Positions 1 through 11,001 of a stretch of 64,000 nucleotides of DNA are shown one piece after another (within the stretch, counting starts at the first letter, position 1; each line of letters opens with the position of its first letter). Where the stretch lies: contig JANTQA010000016.1 of assembly GCA_027625915.1 (NCBI GenBank), positions 811,001 through 875,000 on the forward strand, read 5' to 3'. The translations under genes and the position numbers were made by a program. The notes below the pieces were generated by a model. That model had not been told where the DNA came from and searched no databases. It saw nothing but the letters and a program-made list of their open reading frames with translations. The stretch comes from Anaeramoeba flamelloides. Its lineage: Eukaryota > Metamonada > Anaeramoebidae.

Positions 1-667
1 TGGTCTTCTTCTTCGACTTCAAAATTAAATCTGTGAAGAACAGTTATAATAAACTTGTTACTTGAATTTGGTGATTTGGTTATGCTTGTCAGTTTAAGAA
101 ATAAAAAAAAAGAGGAATCAAAAAAGAAAATCAGGTTTGGTGATTCTTACAAAAGGAAAAAAAAACAAACTACTCACCTATATACATCATCTGATTTCAG
201 AAACCATTTTGTTCCCTTTCCAGAGAGATTGCTTACACCTGATCTCGAGCATCTCAGCTTTCTTTTTATTTTTTTAGGGTTGATAAATGAATTGGTTTGT
301 GATTGTGGTTGGTAAAAGTTAATTCAGTTCTGTTAATGAGCAAAAAAGGAAGGTAACAAAAATGGTGAATTTAAAAAAAAAACAGAATTTGGATGATCTT
401 TTTGATTTTGAAAATTTTTTCCAAATTACGTTCAAAACCAAATGGCAAAAAAAAAAAATAAAAACAAAAAAAAAAAATCACAAAAATTCACTCATAAAGA
501 AATTTACATACCTTTTTTGTCTTTTGCCATAAGAACTGATCTTTATAACTTTAAAATCAACGTTTCCTCCTTGGTGAGTTGGGATGTTCTTTTTTTTGTA
601 TTTCAATTTTCGAAAGGATTTTCTTCTTGCAGGCCAGTACATTGGCTTAACTTCTTTTTTTTTATTT
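1..667 (-). CDS. 3' part of a spliced gene, product unrecognised (runs off left edge)
   Basis: Three consecutive exons can be read on the minus strand. The first (about 667-512) encodes a basic stretch containing KPMYWPARRKSFRKL and GGNVDFKVIKISSYGKRQKR and ends at a GTATGT donor at 511. The second (about 261-178) contains GVSNLSGKGTKWFLKSDDVY and ends at a strong GTGAGT donor at 177. The third (30-1) follows a good pyrimidine-rich acceptor (TTCTTCACAG) and continues in phase as FNFEVEEED to the window edge. Phases match at both junctions, which is the main support. The acceptor of the middle exon is uncertain: 261, 252 and 243 all keep the phase. A possible 18-nt upstream micro-exon with good splice signals lies at 741-758, but the 5' end of the gene was not found. 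The alternation of short beta-like segments would suit a PH-like fold; this is only a guess, and I do not recognise the family. Confidence 0.5.
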
Positions 668-3647
668 CTTAGTTTCGTAGTATAAGGAAGAGGAGATTAA
701 AGAAAGCAAAACAAAACATTTTTGAGCTATTTTTTTTTACCTGTATTGTATAAATAAACTGGAAAAGAAAAGATGGAAAAGTTGTTGAGTAAAAATAAAT
801 TACTTGATTTTGTTATCACTATTAATGTTTCTTTCAGTTTGAAGTGGTGTTGTTTTTCTTCTTCTTCTGTGCATTTTGTATTTTTTTGTTGGAATATAAA
901 AAAGGCAATATTTGTCAAAAAAATAAAAAAAATGAAAATAATTTTTTTTCGTTTTACCTTTTCTTTTTGTCAAAGGTAAAAAGACACAAAATTTTGAGAA
1001 ACGAGACTTTAGGTGTTTATGGAAGTTTTTTCGCTTTTAAAAAATTTAAAGTTGAAGAAAATACAAGATATTTAGCTGATCTAAAAAATAAATATGTCAA
1101 ATTCACTTTTGAAGGGTTTCAAAATAGAACATTTTGTCAAGGAACTGTTTTGTTTTTGATCAAATTATTACTGAAGATTTGAGAGGAACACAGACGATGT
1201 GATCTTACAAATAATAAAAATTATGAATTTTTTAAAGTTGCCGAATGCGAAAGAACCAAATTAAGACACTTCAAAGTGTGTGATCAGTGAGTAATGCTTT
1301 TATTTAAGTGATAACAAACTGACTGATTAAAAAGAATGTTAAGTTAAGAGTTCTTGTTCAAATTTAACATCGAGGTTTTTTTTTTCCAAATTTTTGATTT
1401 ATCAAAACCTTTTACTACTCAAATCTGAAATTTAAGAGAGAAATTTGAAAATTAAAAATCTCAATTCCTCTATTGGTTCATTTACTATCTTCTTCATTTT
1501 AAAATATCATCTAGTAGAGTATATAGATAAAAATATTTTTCCCATTAATAATGAAAGGAGGTTAACAAGATCGATTGAAATAAGTACTTTGCAATTTAAA
1601 TTTAATATACAAAGTATTTAAAAATCAGGTTGGTGGTTTCTAAATCTTGCAAATTGTTATTCAGTAAGATCTAATAAGAAGTAAAAAATGACATATCAAT
1701 CTTAAAAATTTTCAGTCTTGTTTCGGTGATTTCTGTGAATCCTGTGATATCTGTAATTTTTCTTTTCTCAATCAAAATATGATAAAGAAGGAGGTATAAA
1801 AAACCGCTTTAATGCGAGAATTTTAGTGAAAACAATTTTAAAACCCTTGCACATTACTAGTTATTATCTATTCTTATTATTTCGACTGTTGGTTAAGTTG
1901 ATAGGGCTCTAAAAATTATTTAATTAGATAAAAAATGATAAAAATGAAAATGTTCGGAATTATTCTTAGCCATTTTCTGATTTCGTTACAATTGTTAAAA
2001 GTGTTACCAAGTATTGTTGTAGAGTGAATGGAATTCACCATTTACCAAATTTTATTAAATAAAATCATCTTTTATCAAATGATTTTTAATTTTTTTTAAA
2101 ATACAAACTCTAGACTTATTTATGTATTTTTATTATCTTTAGATCTTTGAAGATATAATTTATAAAAATCCTTCAAAAAACACCTCACTGTTGAGAGAAA
2201 AATGCTGGACAGAGAAAAATAGTTGGACAGCAATTTTAATTGGAAACATTACTGGAAATGATTTTTAATTTCTTTGGTTTGTGAAATAACTATTGAAAAT
2301 GACAATAATCTACTTATCAGAATAACGACTAATGTAATTATACTTTTTCAAAACCTTATCTCTTATAATCTAAAGCTGGTTTAAGAATTACCATTTTCAG
2401 AATTAATAGCAAACTTTACTAAACCTTGGATTTTTGTTAAAATAGCATGATCTTACTTTAGTTATCAACCATTCAAATGAGTATTCTACACACACCCCAG
2501 ATTAATGAACTTTTAACAACTTTAAACCTGGATTTATATAAAATTCACCTAATTATCAATAGGATTTGATTTTCAATTTTACTAAGTTTCCCAATAAAAA
2601 ATGGTCTCCAACTATTTTTCTGGTTCCAAAATTTTTCTCTCAACAATCAACCCAATTTATCTTTGAGAAATTAGAATTGTGTTTTGCTGAAATAATCAAA
2701 AAATAATTATTAAATAAAGATAAAACAATTGTTTAAGTGTTCTGTAAACATGATTTGATTAAAAAATCAAAGATACCTAATAATATCCTTGAAAGACTTC
2801 TTGGGAATTCCAATCCAAGAAAAAACAAAAGAAAATAACAAAGACCAAAAAAAAAAAAAGAGAGAGAGAAAATCACAATTGTTTTGGAGGAATTAAAAAA
2901 TTTCTGGTGACAATTAAACATTTCAAGTAATCCAATGGTTTAAACTCAGAGAAAAGTGATCTTCAAAAGTTAGAGTTGTTTATAGGATATTTGAAATAAA
3001 AGCCATTTTTTAGGTTAGAAAATCGTGATTTTTTTATAATTTCATACCCTTATTTTCGTAAAATGGTGTTCTAGTGTTGAAATTGATATAAATTTTTTTG
3101 TTCATTTTTCATTAACAAAATATATATAAAATTATTTTTTGATCCTAATTCGAGAATATTTCAATTTATAGAACTTCACATTTTTAAAAAGATTTGTTAC
3201 AAACATCTGAAGAAAAATTGATAAATTGCAAACTTATTTCTAAATTTGAACATTTTTTTTTGGAGAATATCAATTAGTTATTGGATATCCATTAAATCTT
3301 AATTATTTTGAATTTTCATACAAAATCTAAATAATAATCAAAAAAAAGCAATATTTTGGTTTGTCTTGAAAATAAAAAATCTTTTAAACTATTTTTTCTA
3401 TATATTACTTTGTATTCCCCTTTTCACAGAACACATGATATGAATAACCTTTAACCCGTTAAGAATAATTATCTATTATAGAACCCAGATGAATGAAACT
3501 TGAAAAACAAAAAAAGAAATTCAATATTTTTGAATTTATTATATTTATTTTATCTTTATTAAAAATTTAATTTTTCCACAATTAACAAACTTTTTGATTG
3601 AGATATCATTAAAGATTTGGATCATTTTCTATTTGATTGTGTCTCGA

Positions 3648-3902
3648 AGTGCCTAGGTTTTTCAGAAAATGAAAGAATAGAGTAAAATCAAAAATTTTAC
3701 GCAATTTTTTGAATTGTGGAAAGCCTCCACGAAAAGTGTCCTAGGTTTTTTTTAATTTTAGAAATAGAAAGAAAATTTTTGAAATTATCTTTTTATTTCT
3801 AAAATTAAAAAAAAACCGAACGGTGGTTTTTCAGAATTTAAAAGAATAGAGTAAAATCAAAAATTTTACGCAATTTTTTGAATTGTGGAAAACCTAGGCG
3901 AC
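3648..3902. repeat. snap-back hairpin cluster (CCTAGG family), copy 1
   Basis: A block of about 65 bp containing GAATAGAGTAAAATCAAAAA occurs twice in direct orientation (3659-3727 and 3828-3893). Between them lies a palindrome whose arms read AATTTTAGAAATAGA and its complement. CCTAGG is present at both outer ends and before the central palindrome. The motif GCCTCCACGA at about 3724 recurs in the large inverted repeat at 57753-58168. Related clusters occur at 52190, 57575 and 62795. Confidence 0.7.
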
Positions 3903-4294
3903 TGCCCAGCATATGAAAATAATTATAAAATCTTGATTTCTGAATTAAAAAAAAAAAATGTTTCAATTCTTTTTAATAATAATAATATTATTAATATTAT
4001 TAATAGACAAGATTCAATATATTTATTAACTCTATTAGATAATAAAACTTCTGTTTGAACCTTTAAAAAAATACAAATTCAGGTTTAGGAATCCGGGCAA
4101 ACAAGAGGAATTATAACCCCCCCCCCCCTGTTTCAACGTAACTGTGAAAATTTTTCATAAATACAATTCAAATTAACCTTTGAAATACAAAGTGTATCAA
4201 AAAAATACATCAAAATGATTTTTTATATGGAAATTTAATTGAATATAACGTATAAAAACAATTAAAAGAAGAAACAAAACCAGTTAAGAACCTA

Positions 4295-4488
4295 CAGTAA
4301 GTTCCAATTTTAAGGTACAAACTTTCAACGAAATTTAAGGCACAATAAAAATCTCAAATTAAAGCACAAAATTCAGATTCTAGTAAAATAAATTGTAAAA
4401 AAAAATTACAAATTTTGTACCTTAATTTGAGATTTTTTTGTGCCTTAAATTTTGTTGAAATTTTTTGCCTTAAAAATGAAACTGACTG
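4295..4488. mobile_element. Tc1/mariner-type MITE, copy 1
   Basis: A 194-bp non-coding element flanked by TA on both sides (4293-4294 and 4489-4490). Its ends read CAGTAAGTTCCAATTTTAAG and, inverted, CAGTCAGTTTCATTTTTAAG. Subterminal inverted blocks (AAATCTCAAATTAAAGCAC and its complement) allow the whole element to fold back. It has no transposase, so it would need an enzyme supplied elsewhere. The CAGT ends and TA duplication point to the Tc1/mariner superfamily. Confidence 0.85.
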
Positions 4489-5059
4489 TAGTATAAATAA
4501 ACGTTTCTTTTTCCAATAATAAATGATATTTTTTATTTAAATCTTTAAAATATTTAATAATAATTTGCTCATAAAACACCAAGATCTTTACAAAATCAAT
4601 TAGAAATGATATTAGTCAAGATATAATTTGAAACTATTTTTTGAACTTTTTGAATAAAAATTTTAATTCTGATAATATAGTTTAAAAGTATATTGGAAGT
4701 TAATAGTTTAATTATTTTTTAATTAAGTAATTGTTTATCTTTTGTCAAATTTGTATTCTAAAGTTGAATTTCTCTTTTATAGTATTCCATTAATATCAGA
4801 AAATGTTGAAAAATATATATTTTCCATTTACAATTGAAATTTTTATTCTAGCTGAATATCGATTACTTCACAGTAAAACAATCTTTTTTTAGAAAAAATG
4901 AAGTATTTTAAAAAAAAGTTTTATTAATATTTTTAATTTAAAATAAAAACTAAATTCCAGAGATACAATGAAAATTAATATTAACCTTTTCATTTTTAGT
5001 GTTATTACAATCAAAATTGAATTTTTTTTTTGAAAATATTATTTTTCTCCAAAATTCAA

Positions 5060-5455
5060 ATTCACATGTGTAAAAATGATTTCATAATTTTTCATAATTT
5101 TTTGATACAATTGTGTTTTTTATAATTAACAAGGATACTTTTTGTTTATCGCCCAAAGATCCAGAAAACTCGAAAATATATCCAATTTTTTAAGTGTCAT
5201 TCTATTATATTTAAAAAAGAAAGCAAGATGTTTCGAGTGGAACCATCAAGAGAAAATCTTAAATACTGGTTCCTAAATCAAACAAACCCCAATATCTTTA
5301 ATTATTTATTAAATGAAATAGAATGACTCTTAAAACATTGAGTATATGGTCAAATTCGCTGGATCTTTGAGTGATAAGTAAAAAGCATCATTGTTATGAA
5401 AAAAATCAAAATTTTATCAAAAAGTATGAAATCATTTTTGCACACGTGTTTTTAT
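5060..5455. repeat. large imperfect inverted repeat
   Basis: The left arm (about 5060-5215) and right arm (about 5290-5455) are inverted copies. Shared blocks in order are CACATGTGTAAAAATGATTT, CAAAGATCCAG and GTCATTCTATT. The short centre is unrelated. No coding capacity is seen. It is probably an aged foldback or MITE-type element; target duplications could not be fixed by eye. Confidence 0.65.
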
Positions 5456-5826
5456 TTCAAACATCCTATTTTCAAAGAATTCTTTTCAAATAATCCATTA
5501 AATAATTTCCCTTTCTACTAAACATCCTACTGTGTTTTTTTTTGAAACTTTTTATTAATCCTTTAAGGATTTAAACTCTAAATGAAGTCTGGACTTAGAT
5601 TATAAATGTCTTATTTTCTTTTAGATTGACTAAAACTTAGGATCAGTTATCAATTTATTAAAAAAAAATATTTTTGCAAGAAATGTGGTTTATTTACAAT
5701 TTTATTTTTTGGGAATTAATTTTTGTTCTACTTTAAAACCTCGCTTGTCAACCACTTAGAAATATTTCTCAGAAAATGTTATTTAATTGGTTTTGTATTT
5801 GAGTAGGTTTTTAGTCATTTTAATAT

Positions 5827-6550
5827 TTATAACAACAACAAATTTGATAATTTACCCAACTTGCAATAACAATTCTGATTCCAACGCTGTGATAAGTGAG
5901 GTGTCTAACAATAAAACAAAAAAATAAAAACAAAATTAGCCTCAATTTATAGAAAAGTAATTTTATTTTGATTATTTCTATAAAAAAGCCCAAGAGACTT
6001 AACTAAAGATAAAAAAAGTCTAAAATTTGCAATGTATATGAATTCTTGATTATCAATACACCTCCTTAAAAATAGGACTTTTTTTAAAATCAAAAATAAC
6101 TTTTATATCAAAAAAAAGAACAATAGAGAATCATTGGTAATTAAACAAAGATAAAAACTAATTTGAAATTCATTTAATACTCACCTCATACATAAATGAA
6201 TCTACTTTGTGATTATTTTTGTTGAGTTCTTTGATTTCATTTTTTTTAAGTTTTGTTTGATGAATAAATTCAGATTTTTTTCTTTTTCTAAAAAATCCAA
6301 AGAAAAGAAAAACAAAAACAAAAACAAAAGGGATCAAAAAGACCAAAAAACGAAAATTAAAAATGAAAACAAAAAACAAAATGAAATTCACAAAGATCAA
6401 AAAAACCAAAGTAATTTTTTTCTTATTTTTTCTTGCTATCCTTTAAAAATAAAACAAATTTACAAACTTTTCTCCGCAAACCAACCCAGATTTAAAATTT
6501 CCCCATCGTTTTTTTTTTAAAAATTTGGATCTTTTTTTAAAAGAACGACG
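5827..6550 (-). CDS. possible spliced small gene, unrecognised
   Basis: A tentative three-exon reading. The last exon (5904-5827) follows the acceptor TTATTGTTAG and reads TPHLSQRWNQNCYCKLGK to a TAA stop. The middle exon (6287-6185) follows a long pyrimidine tract ending TTTTTTAG, reads KRKKSEFIHQTKLKKNEIKE and onward, and ends at a strong GTGAGT donor at 6184. A first exon ending near 6468 at GTTTGT could supply RWGNFKSGLVCGEK in matching phase, but it has no ATG. Phases agree at both junctions. The apparent hydrophobic N-terminus of the unspliced frame is best explained as the intron's pyrimidine tract. No family is recognised, and the composition is biased enough that chance remains possible. 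Confidence 0.3.
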
Positions 6551-8886
6551 GGGTTATAAAACTTTTTCTTGTTCTGGTTTGTTCAATAATCTGTGTAAAC
6601 TTTAATATTTTTTTTCAACTTTTTATTGTTTTCATTTAATTTTTTGTTTTTTAAGTGTTGTTTTGAAAATTATCAATAGTGTTTTAGTTTTTGAATTGCT
6701 TGTTGGAAAGTAGTGTTTTCAAGAATTTATTTTCTATTTCAAAATGAAAACAATTTTTACAATAATACTACCCATTCAACAAGTTATAAATGAAAATTTT
6801 TTATTTCAAGTTTCTACCAAATATTTTTTCCTCTAATTGGAAGAAAAAACCAAATATCTTCACTTAATCCATTAAAAATGATATTTCAAGAGGTTTTGTT
6901 TTGCTCTCTTTCTTGAACTTTTGTAATAACCTTTGGGCAAAAAAAGTGCAACAGGTGAACAAAAGTTCAACATTATTTTTAATTGGAAACCTTAATCGAA
7001 CCTGAAAATGTAAAGTAAGATCTATTAATAAAAGGAAAAATAAATAATTAAAGCCAAAATGAAGAATTAAACCACAATACAGTTTTTTTAAATACTATCT
7101 TTTGGTATGGACTTTTCTTTGATCGATGTATTTATTCGAAATTTGTTGAAAAAATTGGTTGTTTTTGAGATTTCCAAAACCACTCTTATAATATTTTATT
7201 TCAAATAATAAAGTAGATCTGGGTTGTTTTTGTTGATTTGGTTGATAATAATATAATGGATTATTCTTAAAAGTTATTTTATTTCTTCTTTTAATTGGTT
7301 TTGCTTTTTGTTTTCAGGTTTCTTTACTCTACTAAGGTTCCCAATTAAAAATCGTGTTGAACTTTTTTTCCATGTTTCACTTTTTTTTTCAAATGTTAAA
7401 AATGATTTTCTTAAAATTTGATGACTGGTATTTGAAGTTTAAATGATACACAATTACAGCTGGTTATCTTATTTCAATTTTGAAATTTTCTTTCATTTTA
7501 AATTCTTATCTCACCCAATATATGGCATTTGAATAATAAATGGGACAAAATTTTCCTCTCATCGCCTTCTTTCAATTCTGCAATTTGAGTTTCGTTTAGG
7601 TTTCCAAGTTCACCCAAAATATACCAATACTTGTATTTGAATAATAAATGGGAATAAATTTTCACTTCTTTTTCTTTTTCTTTTCCCATAATGTTTTTCA
7701 AAGTAATACATCGAAATTTGAGATCTCTATTTATTTATCTGTTTGGAACCTTTTTTATTGTTGCAATATTCTGGTATATTTTGGTGAAATAAAATCCTAA
7801 ATGAAAGATTCTGAAGAATTAAAACAACATAATTTTCTCAAAATATATCCCATTTAAATTTCAAATATCAGTAATCAAATTTTAAGAAAATCATTTTTAA
7901 CATTTGAAAAAAAAAGTGAAACATGGAAAAAAAGTACCGAACAAATAAATAGATATACACATATAAATCTACCTCTTTGAATTTCTTTGTGAGAAAAAAA
8001 AAAAGGGAGAAAAGAAAATTTTTTTACCATTTAACATTAAAATATCAGGAAATATTGACTTAAATAGACAACTAATTTGTTAAAAATCTTCTTTGGTGTA
8101 TTTCTAAGGGATTGACAAGTGAGGCCTTAATGTAGATCAAAAAATAATTTCCAAAAAACAAAAATGTAAATAAACCATATTTCTTGCAAAAATAGTTTAT
8201 TTTAATCCATGAATAAAAGATCCTAAGAGCCTTAGTCAATCTAAAAGGACCGACATTTATAATATATGCTCAGAATTCGTTTGAAACTACATTCTTAATT
8301 TAAAAAGGAATTAGTTTGCTGATTTGGTATTTAATTTTATGAAACATTGCTTAACCGAGTAAAACAAAATAACAATAATTAGATCAAAAATATTATTCAC
8401 ATATTAACCATTTTTAAAGCAAAATGTTTTTTTACAAGTCAACACTATTTTCAAAAATTAAAATGAAATAGAAAAAGAAAAAGTAAAGGACAAAAAAAAA
8501 GAAAAAAAAATCTGTAAACAAAAAAAAAGGATATTTAAACACAATATCCAAAAAACAACATAATTTCCCAAAAAGTAATACAATTTTCAAAAAATAAAAA
8601 AGTGAAAGAAAAAAGAAAAAAGATAAAGGTATCAAGAATTTATTAGAATTTTTTAAAAAAAATATTTTGAAAAAATCAATATAATATAACTAAAAATACT
8701 AACAGAGATAAGAATTTCAAAAACAACAATTTTTAAAATTTTTGTTTATAAACACAAAACAAAGAAAAATGAAAATTAGATTTCTCTTTTCAAAAGTCCA
8801 AATATTTAGAAAAAATAAATAATATCCAAATAAAAGTTTATTTTCAATTAATTTCTATTTAATTTTTTTATGTTATTTTATTATAG
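6551..8886. other. AT-rich stretch, probably holding missing upstream exons of the DBF4-like gene
   Basis: No convincing exon was resolved. The DBF4-like exon at 8887 opens in mid-protein, so its upstream exons should lie here or further left. The stretch also contains an inverted repeat (7372-7925) and many homopolymer runs. Confidence 0.5.
7372..7925. repeat. inverted-repeat element with internal direct repeat
   Basis: The left arm (about 7372-7445, CCATGTTTCACTTTTTTTTT and CAAATGTTAAAAATGATTTT) and right arm (about 7850-7925) are inverted copies. Inside, TTTGAATAATAAATGGGA occurs twice in direct orientation (near 7528 and 7636). The same phrase in degraded form appears near 31083, so this is a dispersed family. 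A short minus-strand open frame across it shows duplicated SHLLFK peptides, which simply reflect the DNA repeat. Confidence 0.55.
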
Positions 8887-9494
8887 ATGAACATTCCCAT
8901 CTGGGAGTGAAAGAAGACAGAAGAAAAAAAAAAGAATTGCAAACCCACACCAAAAACATTAAAGTAAGAGAAGAATACTATAAAACAAGACTTCACAAAT
9001 ATAGAATTTATTTTAATGATCCTTTTATTCTTATTGAAGATTTTTATAGTATACATAGATCTTCACTTAAAGAATTTTCAAAAACCAAAATCCCAAGCAC
9101 AAGACGATTTTATCGGAAATTTTCCAAACCCCGAAATAAAAATTTTAGTCTTGATATGCTCAAGGAAAAAAAAAAGCAAAAAAAGGTGTTCAGAAGAAAG
9201 CCAATAAAGGGAAGTGGCCATTGCAGAATTTGTGAAATGAAATACACGGATTTAGATGAACATATAAAAACAAAAAAACATAGATATTTTGCTAAAAATA
9301 ATGATAATTATCTCGAAATTGATCACTTATTCGAACAAATCTATCAAGAAACTGAGATCAAATCCAAATCCAAAAAAAAATCAGAATCAAAATCAAATTA
9401 CTCTAATTCTACCTCCGATTCTTCCTCTAATTCCACAGTAGAACCTGAAGATAAATTGAAATTAAATTCTGAATCTGAATCCAATTCAGATTAA
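8887..9494 (+). CDS. DBF4-type zinc-finger protein, C-terminal exon (Cdc7 kinase regulatory subunit homologue)
   Basis: DBF4 proteins activate the Cdc7 kinase (DDK), which phosphorylates the MCM helicase at replication origins. This exon shows the family's two C-terminal marks in order. First is a motif-M-like stretch, DPFILIEDFYSIHRSSLKEF, comparable to the EPFIKV-D region of metazoan DBF4. About 55 residues later comes a zinc finger in HCRICEMKYTDLDEHIKTKK followed by HRYFAKN, with the exact C-x2-C-x9-H-x5-H spacing of the family. The tail is rich in Ser and Lys. The exon follows an acceptor (ATTATAG, ending 8886) and is entered in phase 1; its first Met codon in frame falls well inside motif M. 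The N-terminal half, including any BRCT-like motif N, must therefore lie in upstream exons I could not identify. The symbol is left blank because the gene is incomplete. Confidence 0.8.
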
Positions 9495-9941
9495 AAATAA
9501 AAAAAAACATGTATTTCGGAGAAATCAGTTTTCACAATTTTGATTAATCCTTTAATAAATCATCAATTTTTTTTTTTTCGTTTGTGAGTGTTCATGTTTT
9601 TAATTTTTTTCATCACTTAAATGGCTTACAAAGGAAGGTAGTAAAATAAATTTTACAATTTTTTTTAAAAGTACTTTTTTTTGAAATGACACCAAAATAA
9701 TAAAGGAATAAAAAAAATTCCTTATTAGGATTTTTTTGTAATATGCCATCAATTGGGTTTGTTCCAAAAAACAAAAAATAAAAATTATAATTAAACCTTA
9801 TTACAATATTTTTGAAAATATGATTTGTGAGAACATTACTGAAAAAGAGTTTTTTTTTTTATTTTTTTTTACTTTTTACGTTTTCCAAATTTCCCTTCTT
9901 AAGTTACTTGGGTTCCTTATGTTCATTAGGTTCATTCAGTT

Positions 9942-10209
9942 CCTTCTCTTTTTGTTTTTTTAGGTGTTTGGGAAAGGTAAAAGGAATAAAAAATCATTTT
10001 TTGCTCTGGTTGACCTGATCATGGCTAACCCAACCAAACTTGTTCATGATCAGATCTTCGACGAGGACTTATGTACCTTCTCTTTTTGTTTTTTTAGGTG
10101 TTTGGGAAAGGTAAAAAGTATAAAAAATCATTATAAGAATTGGTTGACCTGATCATGACTAACCCAACCAAACTTGTTCATGATCAGATCTTCGACGCGA
10201 ACTTATGCA
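9942..10209 (+). repeat. 134-bp tandem duplication containing a long hairpin
   Basis: Two copies in direct tandem (9942-10075 and 10076-10209) start at CCTTCTCTTTTTGTTTTTTT. Each holds TTTTTTTAG, GTGTTTGGGAAAG and GTAAAA, which looks like an acceptor, a 13-nt exon and a donor. Each also holds a hairpin (10009-10062 and 10143-10196) with a perfect CTGATCATG stem extended by GTTGA/TCGAC pairing. Both copies keep one open frame across the hairpin, reading LVDLIM-A/T-NPTKLVHDQIFD. The patch is richer in G and C than its surroundings. Whether it is a structured RNA, a duplicated exon or a mobile fragment cannot be decided here. Confidence 0.7.
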
Positions 10210-11001
10210 ACTGAACTGAATCCAACGAATGCAATCTGAAACCAACCAAAGTGAACCGAATTGAACTTTCCGTACTATCTGTCGAGTCGTTACTTTGACT
10301 GGTTTTTTTGCTGCCGAGTCGGTATCTTGTACTGGGATTTTGCGAAAACAAGATTTGGGAAACTTACAAAACAAAAAAAAAAATAAAATAATAAAAAAAA
10401 AAAATAACACAAAAAAAAAAAATAAAATAAAAAAAGCAAAGCAACTGAAAAGAAAATTTCGAAAACCAAATCTTATTCTTAAAAACCATAGCTTTTTAGA
10501 TTCAACCCATCTATAAAGTTCTAAATCAAAATTTAATAAACAGCCTTTTTCATTTGATCTATAGTTGTTCAAATATTTAGAACTCTTTATTAAAACAACC
10601 TATGGTGGCGATCCAAAAAAAACGACATAAAAGGAAACAACCACCAGCCCATTCAACACTTGGGGCACAAAAAAAACTTTTCACTGAAAGCTTTTTTCTT
10701 TTTTCTATTATTTTTTGACTCTTTCATTTCTTGCTTTTCTTTCTCTTTTTTCTTGTCTTTTTTCCGAAATAATTTATTCTTTTCATTTTTTTAAAGAAAA
10801 GATATCCTTTGAGCTGTAATCCTGCTTACATTACAGTTAGGATAAAAAAACCCTAAATACAATTTTAGAGTTTCAGGCAAATAGGAGGTAATTTTGTTGA
10901 ATCACCTCTGCTCAACAATAAAAAAAAAAAAAAAAAAAGAGTTTTTTTTTTATCTAAGACATAGGATATTTAAAAGTGGTATTTCAAAAATATTATTAAT
11001 T

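Larger units (their letters stand above)
668..5826. other. gene-poor AT-rich stretch with repeats
   Basis: No convincing gene is visible. The stretch holds a snap-back hairpin cluster (3648-3902), one Tc1/mariner-type MITE (4295-4488), a large imperfect inverted repeat (5060-5455), a short poly-C run near 4118-4128 and many A or T homopolymers. A plus-strand open frame at about 976-1182 has fairly protein-like composition but no start, splice context or recognised family. Confidence 0.6.

Noticed and set aside
844-1182. Plus-strand open frame with protein-like C-terminal half
   Set aside because: No ATG upstream of the plausible part, no recognised family, and frames of about 70 codons are expected by chance in DNA this rich in A and T. 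It also conflicts with the better supported minus-strand exons.
6170-6409. Hydrophobic N-terminus on the minus strand resembling a membrane segment
   Set aside because: The Phe/Leu/Val run is the translation of a T-rich tract ending in TTTTTTAG, best explained as the 3' end of an intron.
8432-8635. Minus-strand poly-Phe frame
   Set aside because: Translation of A-rich DNA on the opposite strand; no start codon or conserved motif.
10159-10572. Minus-strand frame of 137 codons across the GC-richer patch
   Set aside because: Half is poly-Phe from a T-rich tract, and the rest overlaps the tandem duplication and its palindromes. No family resemblance.
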